Origin: Byssothecium circinans
Lineage: Eukaryota > Ascomycota > Dothideomycetes > Pleosporales > Massarinaceae
DNA length: 64,000 nt
Reading direction: 5' to 3'
Assembly: GCA_010015675.1 (NCBI GenBank)
Contig: ML976987.1
Coordinates: 454,303-518,302 of the forward strand
Shown in pieces: positions 1 to 11,300 of this stretch. How positions within the stretch are numbered: the stretch's first letter is position 1; every line of letters starts with the position of its first letter. Position numbers and translations under genes: made by a program. The notes beneath the pieces were generated by a model that saw nothing but the letters and a program-made list of their open reading frames with translations, did no database searches and was not told the DNA's origin.

Positions 1-2115
1 AACCAGGCGAACTACGAAGCCAACATTGAAGAAGGGTAAGATGAATAAGAACCTTACGCCAGTACAGCTCCAACACTCTAACACTCCGCAGGTACAAGTA
101 TTTTCGATCGTCGCGTCAATTGCTGGACATTGCCGATTGCCGTGATTTAATCTCACTCCAAGCCATTGTGTTCATGATACAATTCCTCCAAAGCTCGGCA
201 AAACTATCCACATGCTACTCCTACATCGGCGTCGCTCTTCGATCTGCTCTGCGCATGGGGCTTCACCGGTCGTTCAATCTCAACTTCACACCCATCGAGG
301 CCGAGACTCGCAAGCGCCTATTCTGGGTCATCTGGAGGATGGACACATATGTGGGCGCAATGCTGGGGCTTCCTCATTTCTTGGAGGATGCAGACGTTGA
401 TCAAGACTACCCAACCGAGGTCGATGATGAATATATCACAGAGACAGAGATTCGACCCATGCCTGTGGGCGCCGTGTCAGTCATGACGGCATCCAATGCG
501 CATGCCAAGATTGTGCAGGTCCTCGCAAAGGTCTGCAAGTACGTCTATCCAACGAAAGGAACACAGTCGGGCGGGAAGTACTCGGTTACGTATTCAGTGA
601 GCTATACAAAGATTCGTGAAATCGAACAGGATATGCAGAATTGGTTGGATGAGCTGCCGATGGCACTCAAGCCTGGCGGCCAGGCCTCGCCCCTGATTTT
701 GAGGTGAGTGAAGCAGCATTACACGATCCGGGCTATACTGATTATCACAGAGTTCAACAACTCTTGCGGATGGGTTTTGCGCATGCCCAACTCCTGCTCT
801 ATCGACCTTTTCTGCACTACGTGTCCCAGTCCCAGCGAAGCAAGTCTTCTATTGATCAACGAGCATTCGCTTGCGCTTCCGCCTGTGTCAGCGTCTCCCG
901 CAACATAATTCACATTATCGCTGAAATGAAGCGCCAAGATCTTTTGATTGGCGCATACTGGTTTTCGATGTACACAACCTTCTTCGCTGTAATGACTTTG
1001 CTCTACTATGTGCTGGAGAACCCAGACAGCCCGACGAGCCATGAATTGTTCAGAGATGCCAAGGAGGGCAAACAACTGCTGGACGACTTTGCAAAGAGGA
1101 GCATGGCGGCTGACAGGTGCTCCGCAACCCTCAAGGTCAGGGAAGTGCACAGTTTTGTTTCGACTTGGCTAACAATGCGCAGGGTATTTTTGACAATCTG
1201 CCAGAATCCATCACCAAAGGCGGCGGCGAAGTCCACGTCGGCGAGACCAAGAAACGTAGACAAGGAAGCTCCCCACAGTCACTGCATAGTCGACCACAGA
1301 TGCTCAAGGATGATTTTGTTGCAACAGGCGTGCGGTGTGCTCAAACATTTCCAGAAAGCATGCCCAATGTCAAACGGACGGTGCTGCCTCCGTCGCAGCA
1401 GCACCTTGCAAACCTCGGAGTCGATCCAACTTACAATTCACCGTCACCGCCGTCGAGCGATTTCGTGGAGCCAGCACCCAGTCTCACGCCAACATCAGTC
1501 ACTGAAAGTAGTATTAGCAGTTATGGATTGGCTGCAGGGCCGGGTCATCGACCTGCACAGTCTTTCCCCGCTACTCCCATGCCAAACGCGTATTCCAATC
1601 CCGCCAACCTGGACGTACCTTTTTCGGACATCAACACGATGATGTTCCCCACTGCTGATCCTATGCAATATCCGAACCCGGCGATGACGACGTTTGAAGA
1701 TAGCCATCCAGCGTTTGGTTTTAAGGGATCGCCAAATATGGCGGCACATCTACATTTTCATCAAGTTTCCGGCATCGACATCAAACCCAATCCGTCAGCA
1801 TACAGCCCTAGTGGATTGAGCAACGTACAGGTTGGACCAAGACAGCTGGACAACGAGGTCCAACTGTTGGGACCAATGCCCGTGTATTTAATGCACGGGG
1901 TGCAGCAGCGAGGGTTCCCCCCACCACAGGGCATTCAGCCCGCTCAAATGCAGAACCAAGAGGGACAGAACATGAGTTTCGATGAGTTGCTCACTGGCGA
2001 AGAGTGGGCTCAGACGTTTATGGACCAAGGCTTGGGTCTCGGTGGCAATAGTGCTGGGTACAACCGGAACTCTCAATTTCCGCCCGCTGGGCCTGGAATG
2101 AGAGGCTGGCAATAA
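1..2115 (+). CDS. Ctf1/FarA-family transcription factor, 5' partial
   Basis: This is the C-terminal part of a fungal Zn2Cys6 regulator; the zinc cluster lies left of the window. Proposed exons are 1-35, 92-703, 751-1135 and 1183-2115, all GT-AG and in phase, giving about 654 residues. The middle-homology (Fungal_trans) domain is clear: a KYFRSSRQLLDI segment, a CYSYIGVALRSALRMGLHR segment, then RKRLFWVIWRMDTYVG, LPMALKPGG and LLYRPFLHYVSQS. This pattern matches cutinase transcription factor 1 and Aspergillus FarA/FarB, which activate fatty-acid and cutin utilisation genes in the nucleus. That function is inferred from family resemblance. The last 300 residues are Pro/Ser/Asn-rich and probably an activation region. 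Whether it is the alpha or beta (FarA or FarB) type cannot be decided without the N-terminus. Confidence 0.88.
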
Positions 2116-3285
2116 GTTGGGAGGGAAGTGCGAGGAAATACCAGGAGGTGGGAAAAGAAGACACCACCATCTATGTCGGTTCACAGAATCAGGCTCCATT
2201 CGCAAGTCCGAGCGCATCTCGACTCGAGATCCTCTTTGCTTTACGACTGCCCTAATAAAAATCAGTTAGCGGCGTCTGGAGGACTGGAAGGTTCGGATAC
2301 ATCAAACAAAAGTATGATACCTATGTGTTAACTTCGTATCAGTCAGGCTGGCCCGAAGCAGTGAGAGTAGAATTCCTCTCAGTTATACCGGTTTTTCGGT
2401 TTCCATTCAGGATACCCAGATCGTTTTTCTCTGCATGGCGTTTTGGTTTCTTACACAATGGGTCGTTTGAGGGGTTTGGATGTGTTCATGCTCTCATGAG
2501 AAACGATACCGATGCTTAGAGCATCTCGATGCATTTTCTTTGGTTTGGCTGTGTGTATAGGTTTCGATAGATATCGTATAACGGGTGTTGCTCAAGGATG
2601 CGACAGCAATGGGGGCGGATTTTGCATGGCGACGATGAAAGAAAAGTAAGGTAGATTTTCTGTTGCTGCATGCAGCTCAATAATATATTCAGAAGAAACA
2701 CTTGAACGCTCTGCCACTTTTTCGTCTCCAGTGAACGCTGGGCCGAATTAGAGCTGGTGTTGCTCACCCCTCTCGTCCTAGCCTCCGCCAGTTCAGCCAC
2801 AGCTCCGAACACTGGACGTTCAAACAAGCATTTTTCGTGAGCCACTGTTGGTGAGAAGAGGGCATTTCATTCGTTTCAGATAGGGAACCCGGTGTTCGGT
2901 GTGGCAGTGCTCCTCCGCTCCGCTACGTTGGTCGGGATGGGCCTGGAACGATGCACAGATGGGGGAAGTGGCGTTGTGTGGCGAGTGAATGGCCGAGCAC
3001 GGCACACAAACGAAATGGGGTTAGAAAAAGGTGGGTGAGTCAGCGGAGCTAACTTTCCATTTGCACAGCCAACGACGTGAAGGTCACGACACATCTGAGG
3101 TTAGGAGAATACGAGAGCTTGTGAGTCAAATTGACTCATCATTCCGCTCACACATTATATTCACGAAAATTCTGTTGCCCTCATTCACCCCGCCTAACGC
3201 GCAACTCATTACAAGAAAACATCAACTCACAGTCGCAATTCCACCCAAACAACTCCTCCAAACCGCGCTGAAAGAGGCGAGAGAG
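2116..3285. other. Intergenic, no gene seen
   Basis: This stretch holds the 3' flank of the Ctf1-like gene and the 5' flank of the tRNA phosphotransferase gene. Short open frames here are small and unlike any family. A stretch near 2760-2830 looked faintly tRNA-like on the minus strand but does not fold. CT-rich tracts just before 3286 are consistent with a promoter/leader. Confidence 0.6.
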
Positions 3286-4365
3286 ATGGCCGGTGGACGA
3301 GGTGGAAGAGGAGGAAAGGGTAGAGCAGATATGCCGAGGGACCAGCAAGTGTCGCGGAAAGTGAGCTGGCTGCTTCGACATGGTGCGGGGAGTGAGGGGT
3401 TGAAGTTGGGAAAGGGAGGGTATGTCAGTGTGAAGGATGCAGTAAGTCAATCCATCCACGTCTTACTTCGAGTTCTCTTTGAACGAGCCCCATAGGACGC
3501 ATCACAGTTCAGTGCTAATCCACAGTAGTTAAACACAAATGCATTAAAGTCGCTGAAAGTCACATTCCCGGAGCTCAAAGAAGTCGTCGCCACCAACGAC
3601 AAGAAGCGCTACTCCATGATCCCAGCGTCGACTTTGTCGCAAGCAAAAGACGACGCAGCGGCAGACCAGCAAGAAGAACTCTCTCCCGAAGCCTTGCACA
3701 GTATCCCCGAATCAGACGATCCGGCGGACTACTTAATCCGCGCTAACCAGGGCCATTCCATCAAAGTTGACACCGAAGGCTTGCTCACTCCGATCACGCT
3801 CGAGGCGGGCAATGTGCCAGATACGGTGGTGCATGGTACCGATGAAGCGGCGTTGGAAATGATTCTTCTAGGTGGCGGCATGAGGAAGATGGGGAGGAAT
3901 CATATGCATTTCGCATCCGGGCTCCCCGCGGGCTTCAAGACGCAGTCTTCGTCTTCGACAACCGCAGATGGTGAGAATGAAGCACCGCCTGTGATATCGG
4001 GGATGAGGAAGTCGTCCACCATACTCATCTACATCGATATCAAGAAAAGCATGGAGAAAGGGGTCAAGTGGTTTGTTTCTGAGAATGGGGTTATTCTGAC
4101 TGAGGGGGATGAGAATGGGGTGCTGGGGTACGAGTTCTTTGAGAGGGTTGAGAGTAGGAAGAGTGGGGGCGGTGTGCTTATGGAGGCTGGTACGCTGCCG
4201 GAGGGCACGGAGGTTGATGTTGAGAGGTGGAAGAAGGAGGTCGGTTCGGGAAGGGGGAAGAGGGGTGGGCGGGGAGGAAGGGGAGGTGGGAGAGGGAGAG
4301 GAGGTGGTAGGGGAGGGAAGGGGAAGATTAATGATGACTCGGGGGATCTGCTGGCGGGTGTTTGA
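3286..4365 (+). CDS. TPT1: tRNA 2'-phosphotransferase (Tpt1/KptA)
   Basis: Tpt1 removes the 2'-phosphate left at the splice junction of ligated tRNAs, using NAD+ and making ADP-ribose 1'',2''-cyclic phosphate. Exons are 3286-3441 and 3529-4365, joined in phase (GTAAGT donor, CACAGTAG acceptor); 330 residues. Family motifs are in order: RKVSWLLRHG near residue 25, LIRANQGHSI near 115, VVHGTDEAALEMI, then GRNHMHFASG, supplying the Arg-His-Arg-Arg catalytic set. The start at 3286 gives an N-terminal Gly/Arg patch before the KptA fold. The C-terminus is an RGG-rich tail of about 35 residues, longer than in yeast Tpt1 and likely RNA-binding (inference). A serine-rich insert near residues 175-195 interrupts the core. 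Confidence 0.93.
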
Positions 4366-4832
4366 CGAGATGAGGTATGAGGGGTTGAGATATCATAGCA
4401 AGCGGCTCATCTTTACGATCTTTACCTCCCCACTGCTACTCCACCCTCATGGGCATTTTCCTTTCCACATGCCTTTTCCAGATATTCTGAAGCACCGTTT
4501 CATCTTCGACCCCTTTCATCTACGAGGATTGCCCACCTTATGCCCCCCTACAATCCCTTTTCTCCTCCATTATCTCCTCCTTTCCCTGCGAAGTTCCAGC
4601 AGTCCAACCGCCGGAACCCTCCCGATCCAACTCAACTCTACTTCAACCATGAGTACGGCCGCGATTGCGAATGGCAGTATTCAAAGTCTCCCGTTCCTAT
4701 GCTGCCTCCTTGACGGTCCGCAGGATAGCGGTGGCGGTAGCGTCGAGCCGCTCCACAGTCATGTTGAGCGAAGTGGCCAGCGCCTCTTTCTTTGGCCTCG
4801 AGATAACGGACAGGAAGGCTAAACCACGGAGC
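4366..4832. other. Intergenic, no gene seen
   Basis: This is the 3' flank of the tRNA phosphotransferase gene. Frames on the plus strand here read as low-complexity Leu/Pro translations of CT-rich DNA, with no motif. Confidence 0.5.
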
Positions 4833-5179
4833 TAGCTATGCAACTGTTTGAGGGCTGAGGAAAATGCCCTTCATTTCGTCTTCGGTCTTCTGCTGGCGCG
4901 GCTCCTGCTGCGGAGTGTGCTTGCATGGTTAGCTACTATTATGACTCTCAAGCGGGACCACAAGCAAACTCACTGTCCATCATCAGTCTTGCGTCACGCA
5001 ATAACTGTTCCGATGCGACCCTTGCCAGTGTGCCTTCCTCCTCAAGTCTTTCCCGCTTCTCCTTTATTCTCTTCATCTCGGCTTCACTCAGCCCGCCTGG
5101 CCTGCCGCGCTACATGCCTCGCCTCCAGCTTTGTGATAAGTCGCAGGTATTCGGAATCATCAGGATATGTGGGCTCCAT
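4833..5179 (-). pseudogene. Small charged helical protein, frameshifted (doubtful gene)
   Basis: A reading frame starts at an ATG at 5179 (MEPTYPDDSEYLRLI...) and runs 31 codons to a stop at 5084. The next frame then continues without a gap into a Lys/Glu/Arg-rich helix (LSEAEMKRIKEKRERLEEE) and LARVASEQLLRDARLMMDS. No GT...AG pair long enough for an intron lies at the switch, so a one-base indel is the simplest reading. A likely intron follows (GTGAGT donor, GCTAAC branch, CAAG acceptor), with a last short exon near 4840-4890. The family is not recognised. It is either a recently broken gene or a sequence error in an intact one. The downstream end is uncertain. Confidence 0.4.
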
Positions 5180-5603
5180 GGTGGCAATGAAGAAACGATG
5201 AAGCAAAGCTAACTGAGGGTTTGTTATGCCTGTTCTGCCTGTTCTACCCCGCCCTGACTGGAAGTTCACATTTGAAAGCTGAGAGGTACGACCCTGCGAC
5301 ATCTATCTTGCAGCCAATCAGCCGTCTGGAGATCGGTCAAGTGGTAATGACGTTTGGCGCTAGCCTGGGCTGTGAGAGAGGAAGACGCGACTCAATGAAG
5401 CTGTGAACTTTACTTGCTTGCATCATGAACGGACTAGAAGAATTTGTTTTTCTCGAGAAGTGCATTCACACTACTCTTGCTCTAAAAGTCGTCTACACGA
5501 ATGCTTACACGGTGAAGGTTCTATCTGGCTGCCCATGCTAAGCCTTGCGCTTCGTCTCTACTCTACTTCGCTGCCTCCCCGCTCTTCTTTCTCCTCCCCT
5601 ACT
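5180..5603. other. Intergenic, no gene seen
   Basis: This is the spacer between two minus-strand genes. It should contain the promoter of the small gene ending at 5179 and the 3' flank of the acidic protein gene. No other feature is supported. Confidence 0.5.
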
Positions 5604-7265
5604 TTATTCACTTCTTCCTCCGCATTCTTCCTTGCTCTTTCTAAAATACCCTTTCACATAGCCCTCTATATTCCCCTTCAAATATTCCTCCATGTGCTCC
5701 TTGATGAGTCCCTTCGTGTACTCCTCCAAATACTTCATGGCGTGATCCCTGAGATGCTGGCTGACCCGTTGCTTTATTTCGTCCGCAGCATACTCTCGTA
5801 AGTCATCCTTTATCTCTTTCACAATTCTCTTTGTAAAACCTTCCGGGCCCTCGTTTGTTTTATCATGTGGTTGCCATATTCGTCTTCTACCGCCTTCTTG
5901 TTTGGCGACATCATTCTCTTCCTCATTCGCGTTGCCATTGATATCTCGTTCGGAATTCTCTGTATCATTTTGTCGACTCTTGTCCGCACCATCGTCAACA
6001 CTTCGTTCTCCTGTAAACTTGATAGTATCTTCCTCTGATATTGTTTTTCCTCTCGTGCTCTCCTGCTCTACTTCTCCCTGAACCTCTTCCTCACTCTCTG
6101 CTTTTTCTTCCACGTCAACTTCCTTTGCATCTTCTTCTGTGTCTTCCTCCTTCAGGTCATCCTTCAAATCACCCATTTCTAGCACACCACCAAATCGGCA
6201 GGCACCTTTCAAAAGTCGCCACAAATCGCCCCGAAACTTCTTGGGCTCACTACGTCGGGAGTGAAACGTGTCATGATGATCGGTTAAAAGCAGCAATGTA
6301 TCGTAATCGAACCAAGCCATGCAAGGACACTCATGCTCATCGCTCGTCGCGCTCATATCGGAAGTGGGAAGTGATCCCGGAATTCCTAAGCCTGGATGAG
6401 GGATAGTACCGCGGTCTTTATGTGCAAGAATGCAGATCTTCTTCTTTCCAGATGGAGACGAGGTCAGATCTATGTACCACACGCAAGCGTTGGGAATGGC
6501 ATCGAAACTGTACTTGATGTGGTCGCCATAATTGTTCCTCAAAGCATGGTTCATTGGTATAATAAGATGTGCTTTGGACGCTTGTAGGACAGCATCTAAG
6601 GAAGTTGGTTGCGGCGGATTTCCTGGAGGAAAGTCAACGATGAGTCTGTTCCCGTTGTCGTAGATTGGCGTCGGCTCGGTGCCTTCATCCTTGTCATCGC
6701 TGTCAGAAAGTATGTGTTCCAAAGTTGCTATTTCGACGTCCCAATCAATGGGAAGTTTCGATATGTCTGAATCGTCTAGCATAAAGCCATCGAGAGCCGC
6801 CGTCATCTTCACTCCATTCTCTCTAAGTGCGTTGCCCGTCCACTGTGTCAATATCGAACACGCCAGTTCCCGTGGGCACTCCACCAAGATCCTCCGGCCC
6901 CCTTCAAATCTGAAAATCAACAAGTCGACGTAGTCGAACAGTATGAAGAACTTGGTGCCATGTTCGTTTATTGCCGGTGAAAGAAGGTGTTCGTACCCAT
7001 GCATATGCTGAAGAGTGCCGTAGGCGACGCACACAAGCGCGACGAAGGGATGCTGGTCCTCTCTTGAACGTGTCCAATACGCGAAACTAGGATCAGTACT
7101 GTAGTCGGACTCAAGGAAGACATGGTTCATGCCATAGTAGTGCAAGAGGAAATCGTTGACTGGCCTCGTCAACTCTTCGGAAGCTCGGGCGATATTTTCG
7201 GCACCGAGAAGATTTGCGGGTAGTGGCTGTCAGAGCTTGTTGTAGAGATCTCGGGGGATACTCAT
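5604..7265 (-). CDS. Large acidic protein of unknown function
   Basis: An uninterrupted frame runs from about 7229 down to 5604 (over 520 codons). The family is not recognised. The first 270 residues look globular (aromatic-rich, HYYGMNHVFLESDY, then FFILFDYVDLLIFRFEGG). A strongly acidic, low-complexity segment follows (residues about 340-440, Glu/Asp/Lys). The last 90 residues are amphipathic, with spaced Glu-Tyr and Lys-Gly-Tyr units such as EEYLKGNIEGYVKGYF. The start is unresolved. An ATG at 7265 is in frame but followed by TGA at 7230-7232; that TGA sits in CTCTGACAG, which is also a good 3' splice site, so an upstream exon is possible. The first ATG downstream of the TGA is at about codon 14 of the long frame. 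Confidence 0.7.
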
Positions 7266-8381
7266 GGTTGGCTATGAGATATGTGTGTGAGTAGGAACAG
7301 GAATTTCGTACCGGGAAAGGGCGACGTGGGTGATTTGTAGAAGTTCAAGGTGCGAACAAAGTTTTCTTGACAATCACATGGTTGATTCATGAGCACTCCA
7401 TTGCGAGATTGTACGCATATGCAAACGCTCAGGAATGATCGAGAAGGCAATGTGCCAGTGGTGTGTGAAGGAAATGAGGTGCGATGATCGTTCGAGCAAT
7501 TCAAATTTGTGAAATGCTGCGAGGAAGGCCAAGACGACGAGGACTGAGTATCGCTCAGCTTTGAACTGTGCGCATAGATCTTCGACGGAAAGACGGCGCT
7601 CCTTACCTAATTTCTAGTCAACTGGGGAATTGTGAAGGGGAAATATTAGTATTCGGCAGCATGCTATGGGCCAGTGGCACTTCTTCCTGTCTTGATATGT
7701 GGTCCCTAGGAAGACGCTCATCTTCGGCTCCTGGTGTCTTGTTTCTATAATCTATAACCTTCTTGAAGCAAAGCTTTGTAATTACGTTGCTCAAACTTCC
7801 CAGCCACAAGTATGCGTACCCACCGATTCTCATCTCGACAAGCCCGCACGACGCACGAAGCACACTTAACCGACTCGCGGCGTTACCACGCGACTCGTGA
7901 AACGATCCGGCTTTCCAAGACCACGAATCTTGAAGCACATGTCACAATAACAGCACAAAGGCAATAATTTCGAGAAAACCCCACTTTTCAACAAACACAG
8001 TCCCAGACTCAGACCCAGCAAAACCTTGCTAGCTCAGTCCAAGGTCAGTCAGAAAGGAAGCTACCTACTAAATACACTCATGTACACTGGCTGACCGCCC
8101 TTTCTCATTCCATGAGGATCGAGAAATATGGGGGAAACAGACACCGCCGTCCAACGCCATGCTAACAAGACAATGCATAATACATACAGGCTTGATCCTA
8201 AAACAAGCCGAGCCGGTGCGGCCATGCTTTCACCGCTGATGTAAATGCATGCACAACCAAAGGGCCCAAAAGAGACCATCCCACGAAACGCCACTTACAA
8301 GGGAACAATGGAGACACCTAGGCCTACCGACATGTTCCCTTTCCCCCTTGAGGGCCGAGTAAGTAAGCCTGATCATCTCTA
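7266..8381. other. Intergenic, no gene seen
   Basis: This is the spacer between the acidic-protein gene and the 3' end of MOT1. It may hold an upstream exon for the acidic protein (a short minus-strand frame with GTACGA lies near 7310), but none can be joined with confidence. Nothing else is recognisable. Confidence 0.5.
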
Positions 8382-11300
8382 TCAAGCTTTCATCTTCCCC
8401 AAGAAGCCGTCCAAGTCAAACTCTTCTTCATACTGTCTCTCATCCCACAACTCGCCCAACTCATCCAGGAAGCCCTTCTTCCCCTTCTCCCTGAGATTAC
8501 CTTGAGCATCAACGGCATCGTTCTCGCTAATCCCACTGCCGCCCTCCTCATTCATAGGTGGCGGTGGTAACGCGCCCGGATCCGCGGAATCGGCAGAGAC
8601 GTTGAAAAGGTCGAGGATTTGGTCTGTCTGCATGGAGCCCAGACCCGCATTTTGCTGGTTGACGACAGTTGAGGCCACGTCGATTTTGAAGCGTTGGAGA
8701 CTACGATAGAGTTAGTACGATTTTATAAATTACAGAAAGGTCAAAAAAGTCGAGGGTGCTTACTTCAAAATCTTTTCCTCAAGAGTACCGCGCGTCACGA
8801 TCCGGTACACGTTGACCACCTTCTTCTGGCCGATACGATGCGCGCGGTCCATGGCCTGTATGTCTTTTTGCGGGTTCCAGTCATGCTCCACGAAGATAAC
8901 GGTGTCGGCTCCTGTCAAGTTGAGACCTAGACCGCCGACAGAGGTCGTAAGGAGCAAGACGTCGTACGAGGGATCCGAGTTGAACTTGTTGACGATTTCC
9001 TGGCGCTTAGTGGCTTCGACACTTCCGTCCATGCGCATGAATTGCACGCTAGGGAGAAGCTTTTGCAGAACCTCGGTCTGTACCATGTCCAGCATCTCCT
9101 TCATTTGACAAAAGATGAGAGCACGATGCTGGGAGACAGCTTCGGGGAGGATGTGGTCACCGTTGGCAGCAGTTTTAGCGGGGCCAACGTCAGTAGTGCC
9201 GATACCGCAGTCGACTAGAAGATCCTTGAGAGCGTTAAGCTTGGGTGCGTGCGCAACATCCTCGAGCGACGTGTGGTTTTTCTTTAGATATGCTTGCGTG
9301 GCATCGTACTGTTTGTGCGTAGGCTTGATGACCATGGCGGGAGAGTTGCATAGCTTCTTCATGTACTGCAGAGCTTGGAAGATGTGCTGCTTGCTCTCAC
9401 GATCCGCAGCCCCGGCCTTGCTCTGAATTTCTCTACCCTCCTTCTTGGTAAAGTCCTCGAATAACTTGCGCTGTAGGTCGGAGAGGTCGCAGTAATAGTT
9501 CTGAATGATCTTGGGCGGCAGGTCATCGAGAACTTCTTCCTTGAGACGACGGAGAAGGAAGGGAAGAACCTGCTTGTGTAGAGCTTCAATTGCCAAAGCA
9601 CCGCGCTCCTGCTCTTTGGAAGATGACTTGGCAAACCGCGAGGCAGCGATTGGTTTCGCAAAGCGCTCCTGGAAGACCTTTTCGGAGCCGAGGAAGCCGG
9701 GCATTAAAAAGTCAAAGAGCGACCACAATTCAAGGACGTTGTTTTGAATGGGTGTACCGGAAAGGATGAGGCGGTGATTCGATTGGAAGTTTTTGACCGC
9801 CTGGCTAGTCTTGGACTTCGAGTTCTTGATCAGGTGGCCTTCGTCGAGCACAACATAATTCCAGTTGAGCGGCTTTAAGACCTCGGTATCGTTACGGCAG
9901 ATATCGTAGGATGTAATGACGATGTCAACCTTGTCGAGCTGGTGCCTGTGCTGCCCTCGAACCGTGGGTGAACCAACATAGGCAACACAGGAGAGGAAGG
10001 GTGCATACTGTCGGATTTCTTGTTGCCAATGTCCAGATAGAGTGGGTGGGCAGACAATGAGCGAAGGTAGGCGGCGGCTATTCGGATCCTGAGACTTTGC
10101 AAACTCTTCGGCGCGCATGTGGTGATCGCTAGCGACCATGCAGAGTGTCTGAAGTGTCTTGCCGAGACCCATATCATCACAAAGAATGCCGTGGAGGTTG
10201 TAGCGATTGAGGAATGCAAGCCAGTTGACACCATCCTGCTGGTAGGAGCGCAGTGTCGCCTTGATGCCGACCGGGATCTCAAAAGGCTCCACCTTCTTCG
10301 CATCAAGCATCTGCGCAACAAACTTGCGCTCCTTCTCTCGGCCCTTCAGCAGCGATTCTGGCAGCCCAGGCGGATCAGGAATGCCAGCTTCGAGCGGAAC
10401 AAGCTTGACAAGCGTAGCAAAGCTGTTCGTTGCGAGCAGGCGAACATCGTTGTCAGAGTCGCTCATCCTACCTAGCACCGGCGTGATCAGGAAGATGACA
10501 TAGGGGAGAATGCTGTCTTCCATGACGTGGATCAAGTGGTAGATGCATTCGATAGCACCCTGTCGGGCATGAACGTTGCCAGAGTTGCCGATCGAGGGAA
10601 GTACATTCTCAACAAGCATCGTAATGCCATCAACAGGCATGACGCTGCAGATGGTAGCAAAGCACTTGGCAGCTGCATAACGGAGAACATATAGTCTCGA
10701 TTGCAGTGCCTTTGCAATCAGCGGAAGCAGTTCCTTCACAAAGGCCCAGACATCTGGATGGAGACTACCAACGAGGGCTCGCAGTGTGGACAGGCCATCG
10801 ACAACCGCCTGTCCAAACACACCACCCTCTTCATCAATCTCGACAGGTAGCGTGTCTTCTGTGAACGCTTTTCGGATGGGTTTCTCAATCAAATCTTTCA
10901 AGACGGGCACTTTTGCAAAGATTGCGGCTCCGAAATTCTGTACAGTCTGTTCGAGACCTTCGCGAGCACCCCGCTTAGTGATGCGCGCCGCCTTGGACTC
11001 TTCTGCAAACTTAGCGGCGTCGGGGTGGTCCCGAATGTCCTCGTCCTTCTTCAAGGTAAGAATGCCAGTCTCGACGTCCGCATGGAATTCTGGGGTTTCG
11101 GCCGTCTCCATGCAGTAAAACTTGACGAGATTACCGACAACCTTATTCACGATGCCCCCCTTTCCGGCAGAGACGAGATGTACGATGAATCCAGCCACGG
11201 CGGCAGCAGAGCGTTTCTGGAGCTCTACATTCTCCTCCTTTTTGATGCTGTCCATCATAGCTTTGATCGACAAGGATGGTTTTTTAGGTGGGCAGTTAAG

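Noticed and set aside
2740..2830. tRNA-like D-arm words on the minus strand
   Set aside because: No acceptor stem or T-arm can be paired, so no tRNA fold is possible.
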